A stretch of 64,000 nt of DNA from Alkalicoccobacillus porphyridii (GCF_007293315.1 NZ_VLXZ01000006.1:171517-235516), one strand, 5' to 3'. Counted from the stretch's first letter, positions 18,316 to 27,697 are shown. Notes: generated from the sequence alone by a model not told the origin. A program made the numbers and translations.

Positions 18316-19608
18316 ATGGAACAAAAGGATCAGCAGTTTTCTCATCAAGGGATACGCGTCCATGTGATGAAAACAGATAAATACAAAACAACAACATTTA
18401 TGGTCATGCTTCGAGCGCCATTAGAAAAAGATACTGTATCAAAAAGAGCACTCCTACCACATGTGCTTCAAGGTGGTACAAAACAATGGCCAACTAGACA
18501 GAAGCTCCGTGTACATTTAGATGACTTATATGGTGCAAGATTAAGTGGAGATGTCCGTAAAAGCGGGGAACAGCACGTGATTTCTTTTTTTATGGATGTT
18601 GCAAATGAACGCTATCTAAAGGAAAAGACTTCACTTTTAGGAAATGCTTTAGATGTGCTTTCAGATGTGTTACTTCATCCTTTTACCGAAAACAACGGCT
18701 TTGCAAAGGATGTCGTTGAATCGGAGAAACGTACTCTGAAGCAACGGATTGAATCTGTTTATGATGATAAAATGCGCTACGCTAATATGAGAGCTACTGA
18801 GGTTATGTGTAAGGGTGAGCCGTATGCCATTCCGGCATTTGGCGATAAGGAATCTGTCGATGCGATAACAGCTCAGGATCTCTATGATTATTATCAAAGC
18901 ATCCTAAAAACAGATGGCATAGATCTTTATGTGGTTGGAGATGTAGATGAAAAGCAAGTAAGTGAGCAAGTGCACAGCTTATTCCAGCTTTCGCAGCCTG
19001 CACCGCAAAAGCAAGTAAGTGTACCCGCGCCTGTAGCCGTTGATGAGGTTAAAGTTGTTCATGAGAATCAGGATATTAAGCAGGGAAAGCTAAATATGGG
19101 CTTTCGTACACATACTCAATATGGAGACAGCGACTATGCAGCGATGCAAGTATTTAACGGGTTATACGGCGGATTTACTCACTCTAAACTCTTTGTAAAT
19201 GTACGTGAGAAAGAGAGCTTGGCTTATTATGCAGCTTCCAGACTAGAAAGCCATAAAGGCATTCTTATGGTTATGGCGGGTATAGAATTTGAGAAATATG
19301 ATCGTGCTGTGGAAATCATTAACGAGCAGTTTGAAAAGATGAAGCAAGGCGACTTCACGGAATCTGAGATTGACCAAACTAAATCAATGCTTAGAAATCA
19401 ATTGCTTGAAGCAGCAGACTCCGCTTCTGGTCAAATTGAATTAAATTATCGGCAACAGCTCAGCGCTGCGGATGATACGGTGGAGGACTTACTTAAACAA
19501 ATAGAGCAGGTTAGTAAAGAAGATATCATACAAGCGGGAAAAAAATGCGAGCTTGATACGATTTATTTTTTGAAGGGAGGATCCAAGCATGAACCAGATG
19601 CCGTTTAA
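18316..19608 (+). CDS. ymfF: YmfF, M16-like protein without zinc motif
   Basis: A 430-residue M16 peptidase-fold protein. Where M16 enzymes have HxxEH this protein reads LPHVLQGGT, so it should not bind zinc. The usual second-half motif VREKESLAYYAASR is present. Its 3' end overlaps ymfH, the zinc-bearing partner, by 20 bases. Heterodimers of one active and one inactive M16 subunit are well known (mitochondrial MPP, bacterial PqqL types). A YmfF-YmfH pair of this kind is inferred from the neighbourhood. Confidence 0.88.
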   Translation: MEQKDQQFSHQGIRVHVMKTDKYKTTTFMVMLRAPLEKDTVSKRALLPHVLQGGTKQWPTRQKLRVHLDDLYGARLSGDVRKSGEQHVISFFMDVANERYLKEKTSLLGNALDVLSDVLLHPFTENNGFAKDVVESEKRTLKQRIESVYDDKMRYANMRATEVMCKGEPYAIPAFGDKESVDAITAQDLYDYYQSILKTDGIDLYVVGDVDEKQVSEQVHSLFQLSQPAPQKQVSVPAPVAVDEVKVVHENQDIKQGKLNMGFRTHTQYGDSDYAAMQVFNGLYGGFTHSKLFVNVREKESLAYYAASRLESHKGILMVMAGIEFEKYDRAVEIINEQFEKMKQGDFTESEIDQTKSMLRNQLLEAADSASGQIELNYRQQLSAADDTVEDLLKQIEQVSKEDIIQAGKKCELDTIYFLKGGSKHEPDAV

Positions 19609-20875
19609 ACAGCTACAAGAGACGCTGTATCATGAAACTTTAGATAATGGCCTTCAAGTATATGTTCTCCCTAAAGAGGGCTTTAATAAAACATTTGCCA
19701 CCATTACAACCAAATACGGATCGATAGATAACCGTTTTACTCCGATTGATGGTGAGAGCGAGCTACAAGTTCCTGATGGCATTGCTCACTTTCTAGAGCA
19801 TAAGATGTTTGAAGATGAGCATGGAGACGTTTTTCATGATTTTAGTAAACAAGGTGCTTCCGCAAATGCTTTTACAAGCTTTACAAGTACAGCGTACCTG
19901 TTCTCTAGTACAGCAAATGTAGCTAAAAACCTTGATACTCTCGTCAACTTTGTCCAACACCCTTATTTTACGCCAGATAGTGTAGAAAAAGAAAAGGGAA
20001 TTATTAATCAGGAAATCACCATGTATGATGATAATCCTGATTGGCGGTTGTATTTTGGCACAATTGAAAACATGTTTGAACACCACCCTGTAAAAATTGA
20101 TATTGCAGGTACCATCGAATCCATCTCACATATCACAGATGAGTTGCTGTATACCTGTTATCATACCTTCTACCATCCAAGTAATTTACTTTTGTTTGTG
20201 GTGGGTCCTGTTGATCCAAAAGAAGTTATGAAGCAGATTAAAGAGAATCAAGCAGGAAAAAGCTTTGCACCTCCTCAAGACATTAAACGTTTTTTTGATG
20301 AGGAACCAGACCAAGTAGCTAAAGACAAAACGGTGATTCAGATGCCCGTACAGTCGCCTAAATGCTTAGTGGGTATCAAAGAGACGGGAGCAGAGCGACA
20401 AGGAAGTGATTTACTTAAACGTGAGCTTGCTATTAAGGTATTACTCGATTTAATGTTTGGCCAAAGCTCAGAGAATTATCAAACCTTGTATCAATCTGGA
20501 TTAATTGATGATACGTTTTCATATGAATATACAGCTGAACGTGGTTTTGGTTTTACCATTATAGGTGGAGATTCTCCTGATCCTGATGTATTTGCACAAA
20601 AGATTAAAGAAATGGTTCAGGATTTTGCTTCTTCAGAAATTAATGAAGCGAACATGGAACGCGCAATTAAGAAGAAAATCGGCTCATTTTTAAGGTCGTT
20701 AAATTCACCAGAATTCATCGCCACCCAGTTCACCAGGTATCAGTTTAATGAGATGAATTTATTTGATGTTGTTCCTACGTTGGAAGCTATGACCAAGGAA
20801 GATCTTCAATTCATTCTACAGGATCATTTTCAGCTTCAGCGTTCTACTGTGTGTCAGGTACGCGCACATACATGA
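19589..20875 (+). CDS. ymfH: YmfH, M16-family zinc peptidase
   Basis: A 428-residue M16 peptidase with HFLEH at residues 67-71 and the later glutamate in INQEITMYDD. It starts inside the end of ymfF with a strong GAAGGGAGG site and overlaps ymfI by four bases, so ymfF-ymfH-ymfI is one operon. There is no signal peptide, so a cytoplasmic location is expected. Substrates are unknown. Confidence 0.9.
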   Translation: MNQMPFKQLQETLYHETLDNGLQVYVLPKEGFNKTFATITTKYGSIDNRFTPIDGESELQVPDGIAHFLEHKMFEDEHGDVFHDFSKQGASANAFTSFTSTAYLFSSTANVAKNLDTLVNFVQHPYFTPDSVEKEKGIINQEITMYDDNPDWRLYFGTIENMFEHHPVKIDIAGTIESISHITDELLYTCYHTFYHPSNLLLFVVGPVDPKEVMKQIKENQAGKSFAPPQDIKRFFDEEPDQVAKDKTVIQMPVQSPKCLVGIKETGAERQGSDLLKRELAIKVLLDLMFGQSSENYQTLYQSGLIDDTFSYEYTAERGFGFTIIGGDSPDPDVFAQKIKEMVQDFASSEINEANMERAIKKKIGSFLRSLNSPEFIATQFTRYQFNEMNLFDVVPTLEAMTKEDLQFILQDHFQLQRSTVCQVRAHT

Positions 20876-21588
20876 GAGTCCTGATTACAGGAGCTTCTGG
20901 TGATATTGGCGCGGCTATTGCCGAAAAGCTCGCAAACCCGGGGTATATTATGTATTTGCATTATCACAAGAATAACGAGCGTGCTGAAGAAGTCAGAAAG
21001 CAGTGTGAAGCTGCGGGGGCAGAAGCGTTCTGTCTCCAGGCTGATCTTACAATGACAGAGGGGGCTGCTAAGCTTGTAGAGCAGCTATTTACCCCGGTAG
21101 ATATTATCATTCATGTTGCTGGGCATTCTTTGCAGGGTCTGTTTACCCAAACGACAGATGATGAGCTAATGGATGTAATGATGGTTCATTTGTTTAACCC
21201 TATAAAAATTACTCGAGCTTTGCTACCGACTATGATTAATCAGCAGTCCGGGAAGGTAATCGGTCTATCTTCTATTTGGGGAGTGATTGGTGCTTCTAAT
21301 GAAGTACTCTATTCAACGGCTAAGGCTGGACTAAATGGATTTATAAAAAGCTTGGCCAAAGAAGTGGCATTAAGTGGTGTTCAAGTTAATGCTGTGGCGC
21401 CAGGTGCCATAGACACGAGTATGCTTGCCGTCTATTCATCTGAGGAGCTTGAAGCATTAAAGCTCGACATTCCGGCTGGTAGATTAGGTAGCCCCACAGA
21501 CATTGCTGAGACTGTTTCATTTCTTGCAAGTAATCGTGCTGACTATATAAATGGACAAATCATCGAGGTTAATGGTGCTTGGAATTAA
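20872..21588 (+). CDS. ymfI: YmfI, SDR-family oxidoreductase
   Basis: A 238-residue short-chain dehydrogenase. The cofactor loop TGASGDIG is at residues 6-13, and the catalytic triad positions are the SS pair near 133-134, Y147 and K151 (YSTAK). The tail IIEVNGAWN is FabG-like. The ATG at 20872 overlaps the ymfH stop. A GTG at 20851 would add seven residues and cannot be excluded because the upstream ribosome site is poor. The substrate is unknown. Confidence 0.88.
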   Translation: MRVLITGASGDIGAAIAEKLANPGYIMYLHYHKNNERAEEVRKQCEAAGAEAFCLQADLTMTEGAAKLVEQLFTPVDIIIHVAGHSLQGLFTQTTDDELMDVMMVHLFNPIKITRALLPTMINQQSGKVIGLSSIWGVIGASNEVLYSTAKAGLNGFIKSLAKEVALSGVQVNAVAPGAIDTSMLAVYSSEELEALKLDIPAGRLGSPTDIAETVSFLASNRADYINGQIIEVNGAWN

Positions 21589-21664
21589 TGGTGAATTTTT
21601 CTGCATAAAATTGTACAAATGACGAAAGCTAAGGCTGTAGTACAATTTAAGGAGGAATGAAACC

Positions 21665-21913
21665 ATGTCTGTTGTAGATAATTGGGATCACTGGAAGGAA
21701 TTTTTAGACGGTCGTTTGGATCAGGCGCAAGAAAAAGGATTATCGGATGAGGTTATCTCAGACGTTGCTTACCAGGTTGGTGAGTACCTTGCCAGTCAAG
21801 TTGAGCCTAAAAATGATCAAGAGAGAGTTCTAGCTGAGCTTTGGAAAGTAGCAGATAAAGAAGAACAGCATGCTATTGCTAATATGATGGTTAAACTTGT
21901 CGATCACAAATAA
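21665..21913 (+). CDS. ymfJ: YmfJ, small DUF3243-family protein
   Basis: An 82-residue acidic helical protein (starts MSVVDNWDHWKEFL, contains ISDVAYQVGEYLA) matching the YmfJ family found between ymfI and ymfK. The function is unknown. AAGGAGG precedes the ATG. A 9-bp inverted repeat AAATTGTAC/GTACAATTT (21608-21616 with 21640-21648) ends just before that site and could modulate translation. Confidence 0.85.
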   Translation: MSVVDNWDHWKEFLDGRLDQAQEKGLSDEVISDVAYQVGEYLASQVEPKNDQERVLAELWKVADKEEQHAIANMMVKLVDHK

Positions 21914-21930
21914 GTAGTAGACCTAAAGCC

Positions 21931-21964
21931 TTGCGCCGTTATGAAATGTAGCGGCGCTTTTTTT
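21931..21964 (+). terminator. Rho-independent terminator after ymfJ
   Basis: GCGCCG (21933-21938) pairs with CGGCGC (21952-21957), followed by seven T. Confidence 0.92.
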
Positions 21965-22128
21965 GTCGGATCGATGTGTAAGAATAAAGAAAATAATAAG
22001 CTATTACAAAAATCCTTTCATTTGCGTTAAAAATCCATTATCATTAACAAAAGTAATGAATTTTTTAGCTTAATTTGTCAGATTGTACGAAAGACCACTT
22101 TGATAGGACAAAGGCGGTGTGGGTTAGT

Positions 22129-22896
22129 ATGAAGGAATGGTATTTTGAATATCAATTACTGGAGAACAGACCAGGGATTCTTGGTGATATTTCTTCGTTG
22201 TTGGGTATGCTTTCTATTAATATAATGACGATCAACGGCATTGACGACAGTCGCCGCGGTATGTTGCTTAGTAGTGACAGCGACGATCAAGTAGAAAGAT
22301 TTAAAGCAATCTTACATACAATAGGCAGTGTGTCTGTAACAAAGTTTCGTGAGCCAAGGGTGAGAGACCGGCTTGCGATCCGTCATGGTCGATATATTGA
22401 GCGTGACGCTGCAGAACGAAAAACGTTTCGTTTCATTCGTCGAGAATTGGGCTTATTAGTTGACTTTATGGCTGAGCTCTATAAGCGGGACGGTCATTAT
22501 CTTGTAGGAATACGGGGAATGCCTCGTGTAGGAAAAACCGAATCAGTTGTCGCAGCGAGTGTGTGTGCTAATAAACGTTGGTCCTTTATCTCCTCAACTC
22601 TACTGAGGCAAACTGTGCGCAGTCAACTAGCAGAGGACGAGCTTGGTGGAGACCATATCTTTATTATTGATGGTATTGTTTCTACGATGAGATCAACAGA
22701 GAAGCATAGAACATTGGTTGCTGAGGTTATGAGGCAGCCGGTTGTAAAAGTCGTAGAGCATCCGGACATTTTTGTGAGAGAAACCGAGTATGAATTAGAA
22801 GATTTTGATTGTATCATAGAATTAAGAAATGATGAGAACGAGAAAATCACGTATGATGTGGTAGAACCTGGATTCTCTTCCTTTGATATTAGCTAA
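22129..22896 (+). CDS. ymfK: YmfK, ACT-like plus P-loop protein (DUF3388)
   Basis: A 255-residue protein of the YmfK/DUF3388 family. Residues 1-75 look like an ACT domain (ENRPGILGDISSLLGML and INIMTINGID). Residues 125-230 have an NTPase character: GMPRVGKT at 130-137 fits Walker A, and IFIIDGI near 198 could be Walker B. The function is unknown. The ATG at 22129 begins MKEWYFEYQL, the conserved family N-terminus. Frames from 22075 or GTG 22117 would extend it. Upstream is a terminator, so it has its own, unidentified promoter. Confidence 0.85.
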   Translation: MKEWYFEYQLLENRPGILGDISSLLGMLSINIMTINGIDDSRRGMLLSSDSDDQVERFKAILHTIGSVSVTKFREPRVRDRLAIRHGRYIERDAAERKTFRFIRRELGLLVDFMAELYKRDGHYLVGIRGMPRVGKTESVVAASVCANKRWSFISSTLLRQTVRSQLAEDELGGDHIFIIDGIVSTMRSTEKHRTLVAEVMRQPVVKVVEHPDIFVRETEYELEDFDCIIELRNDENEKITYDVVEPGFSSFDIS

Positions 22897-22916
22897 AGGT
22901 GTAGGTAGGTGTTAGA

Positions 22917-23813
22917 ATGTCAGATTTAGGTTTACAGTTAAAGCAAGCACGGGAGGATAAGGGATTATCTCTTGAAGATTTGCAACGAACGACTAAAATT
23001 CAAAAGCGGTATCTAACTGCGATTGAAGAAGGTCGTTTTGATTCATTACCGGGATTATTTTATGCACGAGCATTTGTTAAAACGTATGCAGAGGCAGTTG
23101 GTTTAGATGCTGCTGAGCTTCTTGAACAATATAAAAACGAGCTGCCACAGCCAAGCAAGGAAGCTGAGAATATTCCGTCAAGATCAGAGAGGCGTAAACC
23201 AATTCCTGATCCGCCGAAACGTCAGCCTCGTGCCTTTTCTATCTTGCCCGTAGTAGCGGCTATCCTTTTCTTAATCGTTATTATCGTTGCTGTGTATATC
23301 TTCCAAAGCAACTTTTCAGGTAGCAATGATCCGGTCATTAACGATGATGAGCCATCAATCGATGCTGACTTTGGAGAGCAGCCAGATTCAGATGATGAAA
23401 CAACAACTGATGATGATGCCACTGGAGATGAAGATGGAGCAGCTGATGATGACGCTGCTGATAATGAAGAAACAGGCTCAAATGAAGAAGATGAGGAACA
23501 AACGAGCGAGTTGACGCTGAATGAAAGCTCAGGCAACACCTCTTTTCTAGAGCTTGACGCTTCGGAATTTCAATTAACGATCGATTTTACAGGTGCATGT
23601 AGTGTAGATATTCGCAATGCAGATGGGGATTTTATTGTTTCACCAAGCACGTTGAATGCGGATGACGAAATCATAGAAGACCTTAGTGAAGAAGAATCAG
23701 TTTTAATTAACTTAGGTGCTTCACAAAATGCGATCGTCACCATTAATGGGGAAGAAGTTGACATGCCACTAGATGCTGTTCATCAGAAGCTGGATATCAC
23801 CTTTAACCCTTAA
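22917..23813 (+). CDS. ymfM: RodZ-like HTH membrane protein YmfM
   Basis: A 298-residue RodZ-family protein. It has an N-terminal Cro/CI-type helix-turn-helix (about 5-70), a basic Pro-rich stretch, one membrane segment (106-129), a highly acidic Asp/Glu linker (about 138-200) and a C-terminal DUF4115 beta domain (about 205-298). RodZ links MreB filaments to the cell-wall elongation machinery. The linker is strikingly acidic and faces outside, which fits an alkaliphile or halophile. A hairpin follows the gene. Confidence 0.9.
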   Translation: MSDLGLQLKQAREDKGLSLEDLQRTTKIQKRYLTAIEEGRFDSLPGLFYARAFVKTYAEAVGLDAAELLEQYKNELPQPSKEAENIPSRSERRKPIPDPPKRQPRAFSILPVVAAILFLIVIIVAVYIFQSNFSGSNDPVINDDEPSIDADFGEQPDSDDETTTDDDATGDEDGAADDDAADNEETGSNEEDEEQTSELTLNESSGNTSFLELDASEFQLTIDFTGACSVDIRNADGDFIVSPSTLNADDEIIEDLSEEESVLINLGASQNAIVTINGEEVDMPLDAVHQKLDITFNP

Positions 23814-23831
23814 TTAAAAATAGTCAAAAGC

Positions 23832-23878
23832 AAATCCGGACCATCACATGAACACTGTGTATGAGTCCGGATTTTCGT
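23832..23878 (+). terminator. Hairpin terminator after ymfM
   Basis: AAATCCGGAC (23832-23841) pairs perfectly with GTCCGGATTT (23865-23874). The T-tract is short. Confidence 0.7.
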
Positions 23879-23994
23879 ATTTCACACGATGTGAGGAGCT
23901 TGGACCCTGCCTTGGAAGCGTGGTTTATGCTTGAGCATCATTAAGGCTGCTTAATCCTTTGATATCTATGAAATACTGCTATAAAGACTATGCT

Positions 23995-24024
23995 TTAACG
24001 TTTGCGGGAAGGATATGATACAAT
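23995..24024 (+). promoter_or_regulatory. Candidate promoter for pgsA
   Basis: TTAACG (23995-24000), then TGA followed by TACAAT (24019-24024), an extended -10 with 18-base spacing. Confidence 0.45.
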
Positions 24025-24102
24025 GGTCAGGTGATAACCCCTTATGAGGTTAAGAATCTGGAAACGTTAAACGAATTTTTGTATAGAAAGAAGGGGCTAG
24101 GT

Positions 24103-24681
24103 TTGAATCTGCCAAATAAGATTACCGTTTCACGTATTTTTTTAATTCCTGTTTTTATGCTATTTTTATTAATTGATTGGCCATTTGGAGTTATTGAGTT
24201 TTATGGTACCGAGCTTACGGTGTCTAATCTTATTGCTGCACTGATCTTTATTATTGCCTCAGCAACAGATTGGTTAGACGGTTATTATGCGAGGAAGTTA
24301 AATCTAATTACAAACTTCGGAAAATTTCTAGATCCACTTGCAGATAAACTATTGGTCACTGCTGCACTAATTGGACTAGTTGAGGCAGGGGTTGTTGCTG
24401 CATGGATGGTCATTGTCATTTTAAGTCGCGAATTTGCTGTAACAGGTATTCGACTTGTAGCTGCAGCAGATGGTGATGTGATTGCTGCAAGCCAATTGGC
24501 AAAGTGGAAAACAGCCTCACAGATTGTGGCTATTTCAATTTGTTTGCTTCATAATGTGCCATTCTCAGCACTGTCCATCCCACTTGATCAAATTTCAATT
24601 TGGATTGCAACCATTCTAACCATTGTCTCCGGAGTTGATTACTTTTTAAAAAGCAAGCATGTTCTTTTGAAATCAAAGTAA
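24103..24681 (+). CDS. pgsA: Phosphatidylglycerophosphate synthase
   Basis: A 192-residue integral membrane enzyme that condenses CDP-diacylglycerol with glycerol 3-phosphate, the committed step to phosphatidylglycerol. The CDP-alcohol phosphotransferase motif is complete: D59 G60, A63 R64, G73, D77, D81. Several membrane helices are evident. The TTG at 24103 (after AAGGGGCTAGG) gives a start of MNLPNKITVSRI, which matches B. subtilis PgsA and its 193-residue length. The longer frame from 24031 adds unrelated residues. cinA follows by 15 bases. Confidence 0.95.
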   Translation: MNLPNKITVSRIFLIPVFMLFLLIDWPFGVIEFYGTELTVSNLIAALIFIIASATDWLDGYYARKLNLITNFGKFLDPLADKLLVTAALIGLVEAGVVAAWMVIVILSREFAVTGIRLVAAADGDVIAASQLAKWKTASQIVAISICLLHNVPFSALSIPLDQISIWIATILTIVSGVDYFLKSKHVLLKSK

Positions 24682-24696
24682 TGAGGAGGTCATCGA

Positions 24697-25944
24697 ATGA
24701 ACGCTGAAATTATTGCTGTAGGATCAGAATTACTACTTGGTCAAATAACAAATACAAATGCTCAATATTTGTCTAAACAGTTGGCAGAGATAGGGATAGA
24801 TGTGTATGTACATACTGTAGTTGGTGATAACGAAAAAAGACTTGCTAACTCATTGGAGCTTGCTGCCGAGCGCGCTGACATAGTCATTTTAACCGGTGGC
24901 TTAGGTCCAACAAAGGATGATCTAACCAAAGAAACAGCAGCTGCTTTTTGTGGGAGAACCTTAGTGCACGATGAAAAAGCTCTGCAATCCATTACAGATT
25001 TTTTTGAAAAACGTAAGCGACCAATGACTCCTAATAATAAGAAGCAGGCGCTTGTTATAGAAGGCTCCACGGTTTTAACAAACCACACAGGAATGGCACC
25101 AGGAATGCTGCTTGAAACGGAGAAATGTACGTTGGTTCTTATGCCCGGGCCGCCAAGAGAAATGCAGCCTATGTTTGAGCTGGAATTAAAGCCTCGGTTA
25201 CTTGATGGCTCTGGAACGGCAATTACTTCACGGGTTCTTCGCTATTTTGGCATTGGAGAATCACAGCTTGAAACAGATCTAGAGGATTTAATTGATGCCC
25301 AAATAAACCCAACGATTGCCCCGCTTGCCGGCAATGGGGAAGTAAAGCTGCGGTTAACAGTGAAGCATACAGATGCAGATGAAGCGGAGCGGATGCTGGA
25401 TGAAACGGAGCAGTTGATCCAAAAACGTGTAGGAGAATTCTTTTACGGGTATGGAGAAATAGGTTTAATGGAACAGCTAGCCATCCAATTAAAGAGAGCA
25501 GGGCAATCAATTTCTGCGGCAGAAAGTTTCACGGCTGGGATGTTTACAGCCGGACTTACATCATATAAAGGCGCTTCTGAGATTTTTTCTGGAGGGCTCA
25601 CAGCTTATTCTTCAGAGGTGAAGGAGAATATGCTACAGGTGTCGAAAGAAACGATAAGACAGAGTGGGGTAGTAAGTGAAGCATGCGCAATGGAAATGGC
25701 AGAAAATGTTCGAAAACTTTTTTCTTCTGATATTGGCGTTTCTTTTACGGGGGTGGCTGGACCCGATCCACAAGAAGGGAAAGAACCGGGTACTGCCTAT
25801 ATCGGTATAGCCGGATTTAAAGAGGAAGTGCTTGTTTTTCCTCTGTCGCTTAGTGGAAACCGTCAAGCCATTCGAGAGCGTGCAATAAAGTATAGCTGCT
25901 TCTACTTGTTGAACGAATTAAAAAGGTGGAATGCAACACAATGA
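24697..25944 (+). CDS. cinA: CinA, competence/damage-inducible protein
   Basis: A 415-residue protein with an N-terminal MoaB/MogA-like domain (about 1-170: VGSELLLGQI, ILTGGLGPTKDDLTKE in parts) and a C-terminal CinA/PncC nicotinamide-nucleotide amidohydrolase domain (about 255-410: SAAESFTAGMFT, VSFTGVAGPD). It recycles NMN and in streptococci is linked to RecA and competence. The usual pgsA-cinA-recA order is interrupted by the helicase gene, which overlaps the cinA stop by four bases. Confidence 0.95.
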   Translation: MNAEIIAVGSELLLGQITNTNAQYLSKQLAEIGIDVYVHTVVGDNEKRLANSLELAAERADIVILTGGLGPTKDDLTKETAAAFCGRTLVHDEKALQSITDFFEKRKRPMTPNNKKQALVIEGSTVLTNHTGMAPGMLLETEKCTLVLMPGPPREMQPMFELELKPRLLDGSGTAITSRVLRYFGIGESQLETDLEDLIDAQINPTIAPLAGNGEVKLRLTVKHTDADEAERMLDETEQLIQKRVGEFFYGYGEIGLMEQLAIQLKRAGQSISAAESFTAGMFTAGLTSYKGASEIFSGGLTAYSSEVKENMLQVSKETIRQSGVVSEACAMEMAENVRKLFSSDIGVSFTGVAGPDPQEGKEPGTAYIGIAGFKEEVLVFPLSLSGNRQAIRERAIKYSCFYLLNELKRWNATQ

Positions 25945-27548
25945 CGTATTTTACAGATTTCAAGATTTCAGAACCAATTAAAAAAGCCATTCAAGACATG
26001 GGCTTTGAAGAACCATCTCCAATTCAAGAAAAGGCTATCCCTGCCATTCTTGAAGGGGGCGATGTAATTGGTCAGGCACAGACAGGTACGGGCAAAACAG
26101 CTGCGTTTGGAATCCCAGTAGTCGACAAGGTAACCAATGAGCCTTACATTCAAGCATTAATTCTGACGCCTACACGAGAGTTAGCGATTCAAGTTTCTGG
26201 AGAGCTACAAAAGCTTTCTGTACACAAACGAATTCGCACTCTTCCCATATATGGAGGGCAGTCAATCGGTCATCAAATTCGTGCTTTGAAACAAGGTGTA
26301 CATGTGATTATTGGTACGCCTGGGCGAATCTTGGACCATTTAAGACGCAAGACTTTGAAGCTAGATCGAGTTCATACGGTGGTTTTGGATGAAGCAGATG
26401 AAATGCTTGATATGGGGTTTGTTGAAGATATCGAGACGATCCTCGGCCAAGTGAATACAGAGCGCCAGACGCTACTGTTCTCAGCGACGATGCCCCATGC
26501 TATTCGTAAGCTATCTCGCAAGTACATGAGTCATCCCAAAACTTTAACAATTAATAAAGGGGAGGTAACAGCGCCTCTTATTGAACAGAGATACTTTAAA
26601 GTGTTAGAAAGAAACAAAGTGGATTCACTCTGTCGTATTATTGATAGCGACGATGTTGAACTGGGTATTCTTTTCTGCCGCACAAAAAAAGGGGTAGCAG
26701 AATTAACAGAAGCACTTCAGGCTCGTGGTTATTTAGCGGATGGACTGCATGGGGATTTATCTCAAGCTCAACGAGATGTTGTCATGAAAAAGTTTCGTGA
26801 TTCCTCTATTGAGTTTTTAATTGCGACTGATGTGGCAGCAAGAGGCATTGACGTGCAAAATGTTAGTCATGTTATTAATTACGATATTCCTCAGGATCCT
26901 GAGAGCTATGTTCACCGGATTGGTCGAACAGGTCGTGCCGGACGAACAGGACTTGCATTAACACTTGTTACGCCTAGAGAGATGAAGCATCTTCGTTCCA
27001 TTGAGCAAGAAATTAAGATGTCGATTCCATCTCATGCTGTTCCAACTCTTGAAGAGGTGGTTGAGAAGCAGCAAAACTCTTGGAAGAAGCTTGTGATTGA
27101 TACGATTCAATCTAAAGAAGAGGATAAGGAGCTTTTTGGTCCTCTTGTAGAAGAACTACTCGCAAGCTATCCAGCGGAAGACATAGTTAGGGCTTTACTA
27201 AAGCTTCAATTCTCAACAGAATCTAGTACCGACGAACCGGGCTATCAATTCGGTGAGACGGGTGGAGCGCCTGGCATGATTCGTTTCTTCATTAACGTGG
27301 GCCGAAACGTCAAGCTAACGCCAAAAATTCTTTCTGATGAAATTTCCAGACTAGTAGGAATTCCGGTGCAGAGTATTGGTCGAATAGATATCTTTGAGAA
27401 TTTTACGTTTGTAGATGTTCCTGAAGAATCTGCTCCATTTGTATATGAAGCCCTTCGCTACTCACGGATTAATGGTGCTAGGATTAATCTGGAGCCAGCT
27501 AAACCTCGCCCGAAAAGAACAAATCGTAATAACACAACCTCCCGTTAA
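25941..27548 (+). CDS. DEAD-box RNA helicase with DbpA-type C-terminal domain
   Basis: A 535-residue ATP-dependent RNA helicase. Visible motifs: Q-motif FEEPSPIQ, motif I AQTGTGKT (46-53), PTRELA, TPGR, DEAD near 151-154, SAT, ATDVAARGID and HRIGRTGRAG. After the two RecA-like domains comes a helical extension and, from about residue 444, a DbpA/DeaD-like RNA-recognition domain (PGMIRFFINVGRN onward) with a basic Arg/Lys tail. The ATG at 25941 overlaps the cinA stop and lies 10 bases from AAAGGTGGA. It is more like DeaD/YxiN-type helicases than CshA, but the exact orthologue is uncertain, so no symbol is given. Insertion between cinA and recA is unlike B. subtilis. Confidence 0.92.
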   Translation: MTYFTDFKISEPIKKAIQDMGFEEPSPIQEKAIPAILEGGDVIGQAQTGTGKTAAFGIPVVDKVTNEPYIQALILTPTRELAIQVSGELQKLSVHKRIRTLPIYGGQSIGHQIRALKQGVHVIIGTPGRILDHLRRKTLKLDRVHTVVLDEADEMLDMGFVEDIETILGQVNTERQTLLFSATMPHAIRKLSRKYMSHPKTLTINKGEVTAPLIEQRYFKVLERNKVDSLCRIIDSDDVELGILFCRTKKGVAELTEALQARGYLADGLHGDLSQAQRDVVMKKFRDSSIEFLIATDVAARGIDVQNVSHVINYDIPQDPESYVHRIGRTGRAGRTGLALTLVTPREMKHLRSIEQEIKMSIPSHAVPTLEEVVEKQQNSWKKLVIDTIQSKEEDKELFGPLVEELLASYPAEDIVRALLKLQFSTESSTDEPGYQFGETGGAPGMIRFFINVGRNVKLTPKILSDEISRLVGIPVQSIGRIDIFENFTFVDVPEESAPFVYEALRYSRINGARINLEPAKPRPKRTNRNNTTSR

Positions 27549-27555
27549 ATTGTAT

Positions 27556-27590
27556 AAATGCAGCTTAGTTCTAAGCTTGGCTGCATTTAT
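27556..27590 (+). terminator. Hairpin terminator after the helicase gene
   Basis: AAATGCAGC/GCTGCATTT (27556-27564 with 27580-27588) with an inner CTTAG/CTAAG stem. The T-tract is weak. Confidence 0.65.
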
Positions 27591-27675
27591 TACCTCACCA
27601 ACAGGTATATATTTCTAAGTGCTCGTAAATTTTCCCCCTTTAAAATAGCCCCACTCTGTCTGTTTGAAAAAAATG

Positions 27676-27689
27676 CGAATAAATGTTCG
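27676..27689 (+). promoter_or_regulatory. LexA (SOS) operator of recA
   Basis: CGAATAAATGTTCG differs at one core position from the Bacillus LexA box CGAAC-N4-GTTCG. It lies just upstream of the recA -35. Confidence 0.85.
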
Positions 27690-27697
27690 GTTTTCTA

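Noticed and set aside
23287..23514. Met-rich 75-codon ORF inside ymfM
   Set aside because: It is the +1 reading of the acidic GAT/GAA-rich linker of ymfM and is a composition artefact.
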